This document shows positions 15,829 to 25,164 of a DNA stretch of 25,964 nt, one piece after another. The DNA lies in IMG/VR virus record IMGVR_UViG_3300020595_000174, positions 1 through 25,964 of that record. One strand, 5' to 3'. Both the position numbers and the translations under genes were made by a program. The notes beneath the pieces were generated by a model. It searched no databases and was not told where the DNA came from. It saw only the letters and a program-made list of their open reading frames with translations. This DNA is from a virus. The number at the start of each line of letters is the position of its first letter. Position 1 is the stretch's first letter.

Positions 15829-18800
15829 GTGGGCATAGAATCATTAATTATTTTTGCTATTAGTACAGCTATTAGCGTAGTTTCAGCAGTGGCAGCAAAG
15901 AAAAAAGCAGCAGCAGCACGAGATGCCTCTTTAGGCCAAGACGTGCGTCCTTCTGATTCCGCTGAGCCACTAGACGTCCACTACGGTTTCACCGGCACTA
16001 GCGGCACTCAAGTGTTCGTTGCTACTCGACAAAAATTTGAACTCAAAGGAAACGGTCAAGCATTACCTCGGCTTAGTAGACTAAATGTAAGCAATAAAGG
16101 TAAGAGAAATGAATTTTTACTAAGCCAACGAGTAATTGGCATAGGTGAAATCGAAGACATTGTAGATATGTGGATAGACGATCAAGAATCTACTTCAGAG
16201 TTTATGAGAAATTATACATATGCGGAATGGCAGACAGGTACAGCTTCTACGATGGCTACTGCCTTTAACGCAAAAAGAACCGTTAATGACGAATTTAAAA
16301 ACATAACCTATGCCTCTAACGTCTTTAAATTAAACAGAGATGATCCTCAATTCTCTGGAGCACCTACTCCCTTTTATTTCTTAAAGGGTAATAAGATTAA
16401 AGATATTACTGCGGCTAATGAACTTACAACCACCCGAACATATAGTGCTAACTTAGCATTAGTAATCCTAGACTACGTTACATCCACTGAATATGGCCCC
16501 GGCTGGGATGCCTCGGATTTAGATTTAGAATCTTTTAAGATTGCTAGAGATATTTGCGATGAGGTAGTTAGTGGAGCTGATATTGATTCTTCCCTTGACG
16601 GAAGCACTTTGTATCCCTACAGATGGATGGACCCGGCAACCGGTATACTCTATGCTAAGTATACTGTTGGATACACATTAGTCATTAATGGTGTCGGTAT
16701 GAGAAGCGTTAATCCATTTAGCTCAAATGGAACCACTCCTGTTTTAAATATGGGAGCGCTAAAACGGTACCAGTTTAACGGATCACTATCTACTGGAGCT
16801 ACACACAGAGACAATATTGGAACTATGTTAGCAGTAGCACCCGGCATTGAGTTCTTTAGGAGCCCAACCGGCCAATGGAAGCTTGTAGTACCTAACTCAA
16901 TTACTTCTGAGCAATCACAGGCGGGCACTAACTTAATTGATGATTCTCAGTTAATTACTGCTATAACCATTAGCTATCCAGACGCTACCAACAGGCTTAA
17001 CCAACTAGACATTAGATTCCCTAGTGTCAATCTTGACCTCGCTGATTCAACTGTTACGTTTCCCGAGACAAGCACAGATGCCGCAAGCGACTACAAAGTG
17101 CTATTATCTGAAGACAACGAAGTTCCATTAAAAGAGCTTCAAGACATTAGAGGCATCGTAGACAAGTATCACGCTAAATCCTTAGCTGGAAACAAGATTG
17201 CGCAGAGCAGACGCCCTATCTATTCTTTTACCGTAAGACCCGCAGGGTTCTTGTATGAGCCGGGTGATATTGTTGAGGTTTATGATGAAGCCTCTTCAGT
17301 CGGACACGCAACAGATAATGCTCAACGTACCTATATTAAAATTGTTGAAACTAAAGTTACCGCAAACCTATCGGTTCAATTAAAAGGTATTGAATTTCAC
17401 AATGAAGATTACGGATGGCGTTTTGACCTGCTAGAAACAGTCTCTAATAGAGATGACATTACAGCCGCTGTAAACCCTCCTATTATTTTACCGGTTACAT
17501 TTGCTGACAGAAAGTTTACTATTTCTTGGGATCCTAACGCAGAAGAAGATGCAACCGTAAACTCCTATATTGTAGAAGCTTACGTAAAGACAGGAGCCAC
17601 TGCTGGCCAGCCTCCTACTAACGCTGACATTGGGTGGACAGAAATTGCCCAAGTAAGAAGTGACGGTCGTGAAACAACAGACGGAAATTATATTCCCTAT
17701 GTTGCGTTTAGCACTCCCGGAGAAGGAGCCGCAACTTATTACTATAGAGTAAGAGCAAAGACTTCAGACGGCAGAGTTACACCGTTAGTAGCGGGTGTAC
17801 CTGCCGCAACTCCAGCGGTGCCGGGTATTGCAAGTTTGGCAATTACTGCTTCGGACTTATTAAATATCACAGTAGCCTTTGAAACTCCTGCTATCTCCTT
17901 TGGACAGACCAATAGTGGATTTAATCCTACAAATATAGTTGGAAAGCTAGAAGTCAGAGCAGGTAGTGGTTTGACTCTTGAAACAAGAACAAATGCTGCT
18001 ACATTAACTGTAGGAGGTACTTGGCGAGTAATCTCTAGTGCTGCTAACGTTGGTACTGCTAATGCTAACATTGTTGATGTGGCTTTTTCAGCGGGTACAA
18101 ATAACTACGAGTTTACAATAACTCCTGATGTTTCTCTTCAAATAGCAGGGAACATTACTGTAACCATAGAGTATCTTGCATTTGCAGCTGTTACTCCTGT
18201 TAGTCTTACTCGGGTTATTTCTGTACTTTATGCAGCTGCGGGTACTTCTGGTGAGGGAGGAGTAAGTGCAACACTAAGCCCTGCTGCTGTTACAATCCCT
18301 ACAGCTGCAGATGGAACTTTTATTAGCCCAGATCCAGTAACTACTGATGTTAGTGTAAGTATAGGATCTCAGCAATTAAGTGAAGTACCTAGTACAAGCA
18401 CTCTTGCGGATGATCAATTTAAATACGTTATTGTTGCTAACCCTAATATATCAGGTGGGCAAAGTTTTGGGAATGATACATTCCTTCCTAACACTGCTGC
18501 TACTATAGCATATGATGCGGGTGCAAGAGGTACCGGTCCAACGACTGCAGGTAGCACTCTTTCAGTGGTAAAAGGGCAAGCAAATGCACCCGATAACGGG
18601 GCATCTTTGATCTACTTCTTTAATGGAACAGGTCAAACTATTGACACAAATACTTTCCCTTTTGTTCCTGTTAATAATAGTGCTTTAGCTTCAGATGCGC
18701 CCACAAGAATATGGATGACTGACCATGCACCTACCCTAGCTGCAAGTGCAGACCTAAAGGCGGTAGTAGACAAAATTAACACAGGAGCTCCGATTAACTT

Positions 18801-21800
18801 TGTTATAGCTGGAATAAATCTGGATTATACGTACCGGTTTACAGCAGTAGCAAGTTTAGTAGGGGTAGCTCTCAATCCAGATGGTAGTCAAAGATCTCCC
18901 GGATCCCCCGGAAATGTGTATAACCTTAGTGCCGCCTCCCGCATAACCGCAATTTCGACGACTGGGACTCCAGATGTCTTTGGTCGCGTCTATCTTACAG
19001 TAGATGGTGTACCGACAGATATTACTGGTATTACTGGTAATTCTGCTAATAGAGAATTTGATATTAGTTATAGAAAAGCCGGAATTACAAATACAATTTT
19101 GCGTTCCCAGTCTATTTCTAAATCCGTAACGGGTGCTGAAGGTAATGAAGGCGTTGGTATTGAGTATGTATTTCAGGCTACTAATTCTGAAACAGCCCCA
19201 ACTAACCCTCTAAACACTGCACTTTACGACCAACCTACAGCTCCTTGGACTGATGGCGCACCTACCCTAACGGCACTTCTCCCTTATTTGTGGAGAACTA
19301 CAAGAAAGGTATTAGGAGCTCCTACAACAGGAGATTCACCTCCTGCAACAGCCCCTCTTTGGGGTGATTGGGCTACTCCAACTATTGAAGGCCGCTTTGG
19401 TGGCGATGGTCTTACACTAGACTCAGTAGTAACCCCCGGAGTAGTACACTTAACCGCTGATGCTAGTGGAGTAGTTGCTGGTGCTACAGTAACTGCCGCA
19501 GCTAATGCTACTGCGGTTACCGTATCTTCTGATGGCGTTAGTCTACAAGAAGTAGGGCCAACTGTAGCTTTAACAGCGGGTAAGTTTAGGGTCCGTAATA
19601 TTATTAATGACCCTACTGCTGCTTTTATTGGAGGCAGCACTACTACTACTGCTTCTCTTGTAGGAAGTATTCCTAGTGCTGGCGCTGAACCCTCTAGTAC
19701 TACTAACCAAGTGCGTTGGAGAAACGACGCCAATGTATTTAGTACTGCTGCAGACTTATTCGGTAGCCCAGCTAACCCTACCGTTGTGAATTACTCAATA
19801 GGCGAAAGTGAAGGTGAAGGCCGTCTCGGTAGAATCTATTCTTATAGAGATCAGCCTACTTCTAATTTTAGCACTGGATTTATGGATTTTAGATGGGCAG
19901 GTGGATTTAACTCTCCTACCTCTGGTACAGCATCGGTATTAGCCCAAATAGCCTTTATGAAGACTGTGTTTGTACCAGGTACTACTTTTGAGATGGTAGT
20001 ACAAGCTCAAAATAGCAGTAACAGAAGAGGAACTGTGACCTGCCTAGTAGAAGATATATTAGCACTAGATGGTAATACTCTTCCTACTCCTAGAAACGAG
20101 TCAGTAATTTGTGCGCAGTTTTCTATAAGTGCCTTCGCCCCTACCCCAGATGCCACTAATAGTGGTTCTATCACTAGCGTAGAGTCAATAAGCGCTACAG
20201 TCACGGCAACAACCTTTACTCCTCCTACTGGGTTTTCTAGCACAATAGATAGCGCAATAAGGACTTTTGAGATTGAAGCCCTCCCTGTAGGGAGCCCTAA
20301 TGGCACTATTTTTGATTTAAGCAGAACCCAAACATGGTCCAAGTCTATAGAGGGTACAGCGGGTGCCGCTGGCTCTGAGGGTGTTGGTATTGAGTATGTG
20401 TTCCAAGCTACAAATAGTAACACAGCTCCAACCAGCCCCTTAAACACTTCACCCTATGATACCCCTACAAGCCCTTGGACTGATGGAGCCCCTGCCCTTA
20501 CTTCTGCCCTCCCTAATTTATGGAGAACTACAAGAAAGGTATTAGGAGCCCCAGCAGCAGGAGCTGTTCCCCCTACAGTAGCACCCTTATGGGGTGATTG
20601 GGCTACTCCAACTATTGAAGGCCGCTTTGGGGATGATGGGGATACCTTAGACGTTAATGTGACCCCTGCTTCCATAGTATTAGCAGCGGACTCTTCGGGC
20701 AACGTAGCAACCAATACCGGCGGTATTCCTGACACTGACACTGTTGTTTCAGTGTCTGCTAATGGCACAGCTTTAGCTGAGAAAGCGTCAGGGGCAACCC
20801 TTGCTGGTGGAGACTTCAAATACACTGTGGCCGATAGTGCAGCTGGGGTTCTTACTGAATCTGAAGTAGCCGCCGGCGCAATAACTTCTGAGCCTACAAG
20901 TTTTTCCACCCAAAGTTACAATCCTCTACAACCTTCATCTAATAGCAGCGCCCTGTTTCAATTTACCACCGCTGCTTCTAACTTTGATCTACCTACAATG
21001 GCTAGCATTTTGGCTAATACCGGGGGTACTTCGTATTCCCTAGATTTTAAAGTTTGGGTTGATGCGGCAGGTGTTCCTACTTTAGACACATCTTCAAGTA
21101 CTGCTAGGCAAACAATTGCCAGACTTTTCTTTGATTCGTTTTTTGTCACGGGTAAGAGCCTAGAAGTGGTTTTCTCGGGTGATTCTCTTTCCGGTATTAC
21201 AAGACAGCGGGTTAGACATAAGTGCATTGTCGGTACAGTGCAAAGAGTCGAAGTAACTAGAAACAACCTAGGGCCTACGGGTTCTGTAGGTGAAGACTCG
21301 CTACGCTTTACTTTAACCCCTTCAGGAACGGGTGTTAGTATAGGATCTAGAACCCCGGATAGTGCCGTAGTCAGAAGGCTCCGTTCAGTACAAGGGCTCA
21401 CAACCTTTATAACAGGTTTTGCTGATGGTAATGCATCATTGAGCCGAATTTATACTGTAGTATCAAAAACGAGTTCGACCGCTGCTGAAATTACTACCAC
21501 TAAGACTCAAGTAATTTCTAAATCTTCAGCTGGTTCTGGCGGGGTGGATGTTTCTATAACCCCTTCTGCTTTAACTATACCTGCTGATAGTGCTGGAGTT
21601 ATTTCTTCTACTAACTTAGGTACTGCCTTTACGGTAACATCAAGCACTAATGTTTTTACACAGGTGGCTTCCGGTACTACCCTTGCTGCTAATGAGTTTA
21701 AAGTAGGAACCCCTACTGATAGCGCAGTTGTAACAGGCGGGGTTTACGGTGCTACTGGTGGAAATTATGTTGAAACTCAAAATGGTACTAGCCTTATACC

Positions 21801-22524
21801 CGGAACTACTGGGAATGACGGACTTATGTATATAATTATGTCTAACCTAGACGGTACTTCAGAGGAAGCGTGGGATGCTGGGTTAGCCAGAGATCCTACT
21901 AAAAAGATAAGTAAGCTACGAGTATCTCGCAACACCCCTGTTCCGGGTTCTCCTTCAGACCAGCTCATTACACAGTTAGACATAGGTGGCACTCAAACAC
22001 TTGAGATAACAGTGTCCGATAATGATGGAAATTTAGTCGAATGGCAGGGCACTATAGGTACAGGAGTAGATGGTACTTCAGGTCTGTCCTCATTTAGAAC
22101 ATACGTTATTACTGACTATCTCCAAACGGGCAATCCGCCAATAAGCTTCGCCAATGCGTCGAAACTAAGGGTTATATCAGGTTTTGGAACTACAGCTCTA
22201 ACTGCTTTTGTAGGAGACTCAGTAACCAGAACATACCCTGTCACTTACAAGCAAGATAGTAACAGTGATGTTACAGTTAACAAAATCCAATCACTTTCTA
22301 AAGCATTAGCTGGTAATCAGGGAGCTCAAGGGCTTCCGGGATTAATTAGTTGGGTATCAGGAACTAACTATGCTGTAGGTAGTCTTGTAGTTTCTTTACC
22401 TACTTCCACAACCTCGGCAGGCACCTTTTATTGTAAAACAGCAGTAACAAGCAGCCCCGACAACACTACTAGGCCCGAGAATCTTGCTGCTAATTGGCAA
22501 CAAATCAGTGCAGCATTTCCATAA
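15829..22524 (+). CDS. Central tail fibre / tip attachment protein, gpJ-like, modular
   Basis: The 2231-residue protein forms the tail tip and probably binds the host. It starts at GTG. Residues about 5-25 are hydrophobic, as in other gpJ-like proteins. The hub (to about 540) has DVHYGFTGTSGTQVF, ALVILDYVTSTEYGPGWDASDLDLESF and FTVRPAGFLYEPGDIVEVYD, typical of this family. An FN3-like domain follows (about 548-670). Four related beta modules start near residues 811, 1195, 1605 and 1904 (pattern 'VT...I...ADSSG.....'). Two near-identical 'VGIEYVFQATNS...WATPTIEGR' modules begin at 1109 and 1519. Linkers read SK[SA]..G..G. The end has a short Gly-X-Y piece (GNQGAQGLPG) and a WVSGTNYAVGSLVV...NWQQI domain resembling CBM5/12 carbohydrate-binding modules. 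Confidence 0.88.
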   Translation: MGIESLIIFAISTAISVVSAVAAKKKAAAARDASLGQDVRPSDSAEPLDVHYGFTGTSGTQVFVATRQKFELKGNGQALPRLSRLNVSNKGKRNEFLLSQRVIGIGEIEDIVDMWIDDQESTSEFMRNYTYAEWQTGTASTMATAFNAKRTVNDEFKNITYASNVFKLNRDDPQFSGAPTPFYFLKGNKIKDITAANELTTTRTYSANLALVILDYVTSTEYGPGWDASDLDLESFKIARDICDEVVSGADIDSSLDGSTLYPYRWMDPATGILYAKYTVGYTLVINGVGMRSVNPFSSNGTTPVLNMGALKRYQFNGSLSTGATHRDNIGTMLAVAPGIEFFRSPTGQWKLVVPNSITSEQSQAGTNLIDDSQLITAITISYPDATNRLNQLDIRFPSVNLDLADSTVTFPETSTDAASDYKVLLSEDNEVPLKELQDIRGIVDKYHAKSLAGNKIAQSRRPIYSFTVRPAGFLYEPGDIVEVYDEASSVGHATDNAQRTYIKIVETKVTANLSVQLKGIEFHNEDYGWRFDLLETVSNRDDITAAVNPPIILPVTFADRKFTISWDPNAEEDATVNSYIVEAYVKTGATAGQPPTNADIGWTEIAQVRSDGRETTDGNYIPYVAFSTPGEGAATYYYRVRAKTSDGRVTPLVAGVPAATPAVPGIASLAITASDLLNITVAFETPAISFGQTNSGFNPTNIVGKLEVRAGSGLTLETRTNAATLTVGGTWRVISSAANVGTANANIVDVAFSAGTNNYEFTITPDVSLQIAGNITVTIEYLAFAAVTPVSLTRVISVLYAAAGTSGEGGVSATLSPAAVTIPTAADGTFISPDPVTTDVSVSIGSQQLSEVPSTSTLADDQFKYVIVANPNISGGQSFGNDTFLPNTAATIAYDAGARGTGPTTAGSTLSVVKGQANAPDNGASLIYFFNGTGQTIDTNTFPFVPVNNSALASDAPTRIWMTDHAPTLAASADLKAVVDKINTGAPINFVIAGINLDYTYRFTAVASLVGVALNPDGSQRSPGSPGNVYNLSAASRITAISTTGTPDVFGRVYLTVDGVPTDITGITGNSANREFDISYRKAGITNTILRSQSISKSVTGAEGNEGVGIEYVFQATNSETAPTNPLNTALYDQPTAPWTDGAPTLTALLPYLWRTTRKVLGAPTTGDSPPATAPLWGDWATPTIEGRFGGDGLTLDSVVTPGVVHLTADASGVVAGATVTAAANATAVTVSSDGVSLQEVGPTVALTAGKFRVRNIINDPTAAFIGGSTTTTASLVGSIPSAGAEPSSTTNQVRWRNDANVFSTAADLFGSPANPTVVNYSIGESEGEGRLGRIYSYRDQPTSNFSTGFMDFRWAGGFNSPTSGTASVLAQIAFMKTVFVPGTTFEMVVQAQNSSNRRGTVTCLVEDILALDGNTLPTPRNESVICAQFSISAFAPTPDATNSGSITSVESISATVTATTFTPPTGFSSTIDSAIRTFEIEALPVGSPNGTIFDLSRTQTWSKSIEGTAGAAGSEGVGIEYVFQATNSNTAPTSPLNTSPYDTPTSPWTDGAPALTSALPNLWRTTRKVLGAPAAGAVPPTVAPLWGDWATPTIEGRFGDDGDTLDVNVTPASIVLAADSSGNVATNTGGIPDTDTVVSVSANGTALAEKASGATLAGGDFKYTVADSAAGVLTESEVAAGAITSEPTSFSTQSYNPLQPSSNSSALFQFTTAASNFDLPTMASILANTGGTSYSLDFKVWVDAAGVPTLDTSSSTARQTIARLFFDSFFVTGKSLEVVFSGDSLSGITRQRVRHKCIVGTVQRVEVTRNNLGPTGSVGEDSLRFTLTPSGTGVSIGSRTPDSAVVRRLRSVQGLTTFITGFADGNASLSRIYTVVSKTSSTAAEITTTKTQVISKSSAGSGGVDVSITPSALTIPADSAGVISSTNLGTAFTVTSSTNVFTQVASGTTLAANEFKVGTPTDSAVVTGGVYGATGGNYVETQNGTSLIPGTTGNDGLMYIIMSNLDGTSEEAWDAGLARDPTKKISKLRVSRNTPVPGSPSDQLITQLDIGGTQTLEITVSDNDGNLVEWQGTIGTGVDGTSGLSSFRTYVITDYLQTGNPPISFANASKLRVISGFGTTALTAFVGDSVTRTYPVTYKQDSNSDVTVNKIQSLSKALAGNQGAQGLPGLISWVSGTNYAVGSLVVSLPTSTTSAGTFYCKTAVTSSPDNTTRPENLAANWQQISAAFP
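19153..19400 (+). repeat. Duplicated fibre module, copy 1
   Basis: This stretch matches 20383-20630 at a constant offset of 1230 bases (410 codons). It includes identical runs of 29 bases (19291-19319) and 41 bases (19360-19400). Low divergence marks a recent duplication or ongoing recombination. Confidence 0.9.
20383..20630 (+). repeat. Duplicated fibre module, copy 2
   Basis: Second copy, with identical runs at 20521-20549 and 20590-20630. The segment that follows each copy is another related beta module. Confidence 0.9.
22350..22521 (+). other. CBM5/12-like carbohydrate-binding domain at fibre C-terminus
   Basis: The last ~58 residues follow the pattern 'W..GTNYAVGSLVV....GTFYC......P...P.N...NWQQI' of small chitin/carbohydrate-binding modules: paired aromatic residues, a Tyr-Cys strand and a closing Trp. 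A short Gly-X-Y neck precedes it. Binding of host surface sugar is inferred. Confidence 0.55.
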
Positions 22525-22535
22525 TACAAATAAAC

Positions 22536-22556
22536 AAGGGGTCCGTGTGACCCCTT
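22536..22556 (+). terminator. Hairpin between fibre gene and modification cassette
   Basis: AAGGGGTC (22536-22543) pairs perfectly with GACCCCTT (22549-22556) around a CGTGT loop, followed by AGTTTACT. It is terminator-like but lacks a clean T-run, so partial termination or mRNA processing is likely. Confidence 0.55.
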
Positions 22557-22589
22557 AGTTTACTCATACTAAACAAGGAGATAATATTT

Positions 22590-23183
22590 ATGCGACAATC
22601 ACTATATATCATAGATGACTTTTATGAAAATCCAGACCAAGTGCGAGAACAAGCACTAAAGATGCGCTACTTTAAAGCAGGACACGGAAACTATCCCGGA
22701 GTCAGAACTGATCCCGTTAGTCCCCACGACTCTGAAGTAACAAAAAATTACATTCAAAACCATATTTTAAAAGAACAGATTACTTGGTGGCCCAGTGAAG
22801 CTAACACAGCCTTTCAGTACACGATTGAAACAGATACATCTTGGATTCACCACGATGCTACCACTTGGGCAGCTGTGTGTTATTTAACCCCTAACGCAGA
22901 GAAGGAAGCTGGAACAGCAATCTTTCGGCATAAGGAGACAGGGACACACTGGTGGAACCCTGATGACGACTCTACGGACTTTAACCAGTCTAAGGGTCTC
23001 GGTAATCCTATGAACAACGACTTGTGGGAGACTATCACAGAGGTCAGTAATGTCTACAACAGATTAGTTCTTTACAGAGGCAATATGTATCATAGCTCTA
23101 TGAAGCCCGGATTCGGGGATTGTTTAGAGAACGGTAGATTGTTTCAAACATTTTTCTTTAACACAGCAGGTGATCTTAAGTGA
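22590..23183 (+). CDS. DUF6445-like 2OG-Fe(II) oxygenase, copy 1
   Basis: The 197-residue protein is a probable 2-oxoglutarate/Fe(II)-dependent hydroxylase of the DUF6445 type. It opens YIIDDFYENPDQVREQAL and has the NYPGVRT motif. The metal-binding set is visible: H87-x-D89 in SWIHHDATTW, distal H168 in NMYHSS, and R183 in GRLFQTFFF as the likely 2OG-binding residue. The conserved CYLTP and IFRHKETG strands complete the double-stranded beta helix. AAGGAG at 22575-22580 drives it. Its stop overlaps the GTG start of the glycosyltransferase (GTGA). The substrate is unknown; the neighbouring fibre proteins are the leading candidates, by location only. Confidence 0.8.
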   Translation: MRQSLYIIDDFYENPDQVREQALKMRYFKAGHGNYPGVRTDPVSPHDSEVTKNYIQNHILKEQITWWPSEANTAFQYTIETDTSWIHHDATTWAAVCYLTPNAEKEAGTAIFRHKETGTHWWNPDDDSTDFNQSKGLGNPMNNDLWETITEVSNVYNRLVLYRGNMYHSSMKPGFGDCLENGRLFQTFFFNTAGDLK

Positions 23184-24061
23184 AGATACTGTTGACACTC
23201 TTGACCTCTAGTGATCTTCCAAGATTAAAAAGATTAATCGGTTCAGTGTTAGGTTTGAACTCTGTGAAAGAGATTGAACTTAAAACAATAATAGTGTTAA
23301 ACACTTTAAACGAAGAGTATGCACAAGAAGTCTTTAGTGCTGATTTACCATTTCACATTGTAAGAACAGAAAGTGATGGTAAACCCGGAAAGGGTAAGAA
23401 CTCTTGTTTAGACTTGTTTTTAGAAACAGACTTTGACTTTATAAGTCAGATAGATGGCGATGATTTTCTTTATCCCACATATCTAGAGTCTTTGTACAAT
23501 CACATAAGCCACTTCCCTTGCATAGATGTCCTCGGTGTTATCCCGATTGACTTCATTAGCAATGGGAAAGCCGCAGGCCACCTCTTTAATATCCACAACG
23601 GATCAGAGGTGGGCGTTTGGGGCTGTAGTGTAGTTCCCCCGTCTAGAGAGTCTGGCCCCGGCTTGTCTCACATATGGACAGAGGAGCTTCCACCTTCTTC
23701 TGATTTCATTATTTTACAGAGTAAGAAATCGGCTATCATAAAGATGCACGAGGACATTCCTGTCGGTGAAGATCACTTGTACACGTATCAGTTATTAGCA
23801 GAGCACCAGAAAGGTAATCTTTGTTATTTTCAAACTATGTCTAGTGACCTTTATGTTATTGATAGGAACACTGAGTCTTCAATACAAGATCAGTACCCTC
23901 AAAAGGACTATGTAGAACAGCTTCGTAAGCTCTCTCTTAACTACGTAAACAAAAGCAGAAGTAGTGCTAAAGAATTGCCAATCATGTACAAAGAGTTGTT
24001 ATTGACTCAGTACCAAAAAGAAGATTTTATAAAGAGTATAACGAAGGAGTACGCGGAATGA
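23180..24061 (+). CDS. Glycosyltransferase, GT-A fold, family 2-like
   Basis: The 293-residue protein probably moves a sugar from a nucleotide-sugar donor to a protein or small acceptor. The N-terminus is a GT-A strand-loop-helix (KILLTLLTSSDLPRLKRLIGS), followed by KTIIVLNTLNEEY, a KPGKGKNSCLDLFL helix, and IDGDDFLYP (D92-G93-D94-D95), the DxD metal/nucleotide-sugar motif. GEDHLYTYQLL (E197-D198-H199) is the likely ED catalytic motif. No membrane anchor is seen, so it should be cytoplasmic. It starts at GTG, overlapping the previous stop, and its own stop overlaps the next ATG (ATGA). Being locked between two oxygenase genes suggests sugar addition to hydroxylated residues. The acceptor is not shown by the sequence. 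Confidence 0.8.
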   Translation: MKILLTLLTSSDLPRLKRLIGSVLGLNSVKEIELKTIIVLNTLNEEYAQEVFSADLPFHIVRTESDGKPGKGKNSCLDLFLETDFDFISQIDGDDFLYPTYLESLYNHISHFPCIDVLGVIPIDFISNGKAAGHLFNIHNGSEVGVWGCSVVPPSRESGPGLSHIWTEELPPSSDFIILQSKKSAIIKMHEDIPVGEDHLYTYQLLAEHQKGNLCYFQTMSSDLYVIDRNTESSIQDQYPQKDYVEQLRKLSLNYVNKSRSSAKELPIMYKELLLTQYQKEDFIKSITKEYAE

Positions 24062-24624
24062 GAGAAGAACCTATTATGATGGTGTTTGATAATTTCTTTC
24101 ACGACCCCGACGCCATAAGATCCGAGGTGTTAACAAGAGATTTCGGTGATGGAGGCAGCAACTTTCCTTCTCAGAAGGCAGAGCCTGAACCTCCTCACTA
24201 CCAATTACATATTAAAAAACATATAGAAGATAGAATACTTGGAAGACCTATTACCTACTGGGAAAAGAGCTACAACACTTGTTGGCAATACTCAGTAAAA
24301 GGTCAGAATCAACCTGTTCATCACGATCACGGCAAGTATGTCGCTATTGTGTATTTAACTCCTGATGCTCCGGTATCAGCAGGAACAGGTCTATACCGAC
24401 ATAAAGAAACAGGTATTTCAGTATGGGACGAAAACGACCCTACTACCGACCATAATGCCCTGAACACAGGTCCAGACGAAACCACTTGGGAACAGGTAGC
24501 TTTCTTTGGAAACGTCTACAACCGATTAATTGTCTTTAATGCCCAGCATTATCACAAAGGCAGTGGCACATTCGGTTCTAATAAGGAAGATGGCAGATTA
24601 TACTGTACATTTTTCTTTTCATAA
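24058..24624 (+). CDS. DUF6445-like 2OG-Fe(II) oxygenase, copy 2 (paralogue)
   Basis: This 188-residue paralogue of the 22590-23183 gene aligns along its whole length: VFDNFFHDPDAIR, VHHDHGKYVAIVYLTP, GLYRHKETGISVW, NVYNRLIVFN and GRLYCTFFF. The metal set is kept (H88-x-D90, distal H166, R180). It differs by losing the NYPGVRT motif (here NFPSQKAEPEPPHY), so it may act on another substrate or residue. Overall identity is moderate, so the duplication is old and both copies have been kept. AAGGAG at 24044-24049 lies inside the glycosyltransferase gene, and the start overlaps its stop (ATGA). Confidence 0.8.
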   Translation: MREEPIMMVFDNFFHDPDAIRSEVLTRDFGDGGSNFPSQKAEPEPPHYQLHIKKHIEDRILGRPITYWEKSYNTCWQYSVKGQNQPVHHDHGKYVAIVYLTPDAPVSAGTGLYRHKETGISVWDENDPTTDHNALNTGPDETTWEQVAFFGNVYNRLIVFNAQHYHKGSGTFGSNKEDGRLYCTFFFS

Positions 24625-24636
24625 CACAATCTCAAT

Positions 24637-24658
24637 GCGGCCTGTCCTTAGACAGCGC
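24637..24658 (+). promoter_or_regulatory. Small bulged hairpin after the cassette
   Basis: GCG and CTGTC pair with GACAG and CGC around a CTTA loop, with a two-base bulge (24640-24641). No T-run follows. It is probably an mRNA structure at the cassette boundary. Confidence 0.3.
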
Positions 24659-24681
24659 AAACATCCTATAGGAGTTTAACA

Positions 24682-25161
24682 ATGAGAATTTCAGGAATAG
24701 AAAATTATATTGGAGGTGCTGATAACGTAAAGGCACTCTCTTTAATTCAAGGCGAACAAAGAGTATTAAGTGGCCAAATCTTAAACGCAGATGGAACCGC
24801 AATGGATATCACGAACTTTGGCATTGTTGCTAAAGTAGATTTTTACCTCGCAGATGTAACAACTACATCCCGGTCTATGTCGATATCTAACCTAACCCCT
24901 ACTGCTGTTCCCAAAACACATACTATCAACGGTGTAAAAACTGATACCGCAAAAGGTGAATTTACAATTACAGTCCCCAAGGACTTTTATGTAACTCCTG
25001 CTAATGAACAAATTGCAATTAATACAGACTTAGCAGTCGATGTACCTTTAGGAGTTATGTACATAGACTACGATATAGATACAACTTCCGCAGATTCCGC
25101 AATTAGAGCCAGTCGTATGGTTTTAGTTATGAGACGCGGCTCACCTTCTGTAGGATTATAA
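24682..25161 (+). CDS. BppU N-terminal-like fibre/baseplate protein
   Basis: This 159-residue beta-rich protein resembles the N-terminal domain of phage baseplate upper proteins, which anchors receptor-binding parts: an early 'LIQGEQRVLSGQILNADGTAMDITNFGIVAKVDFYLA' region (strand, turn, 'DGT..DIT') and a closing GVMYIDYDID...RMVLVMRRG. It has no membrane segment. TAGGAG at 24669-24674 gives a strong ribosome site. Only three bases separate its stop from the start of the Gly-X-Y fibre gene, so it may be the adaptor that attaches that fibre to the tail tip. The family link is by pattern only; no homology search was possible. Confidence 0.5.
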   Translation: MRISGIENYIGGADNVKALSLIQGEQRVLSGQILNADGTAMDITNFGIVAKVDFYLADVTTTSRSMSISNLTPTAVPKTHTINGVKTDTAKGEFTITVPKDFYVTPANEQIAINTDLAVDVPLGVMYIDYDIDTTSADSAIRASRMVLVMRRGSPSVGL

Positions 25162-25164
25162 CTT

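Noticed and set aside
19284-21401. Minus-strand open frames inside the fibre gene
   Set aside because: They mirror the repeated + strand modules and have no ribosome sites or recognisable domains.
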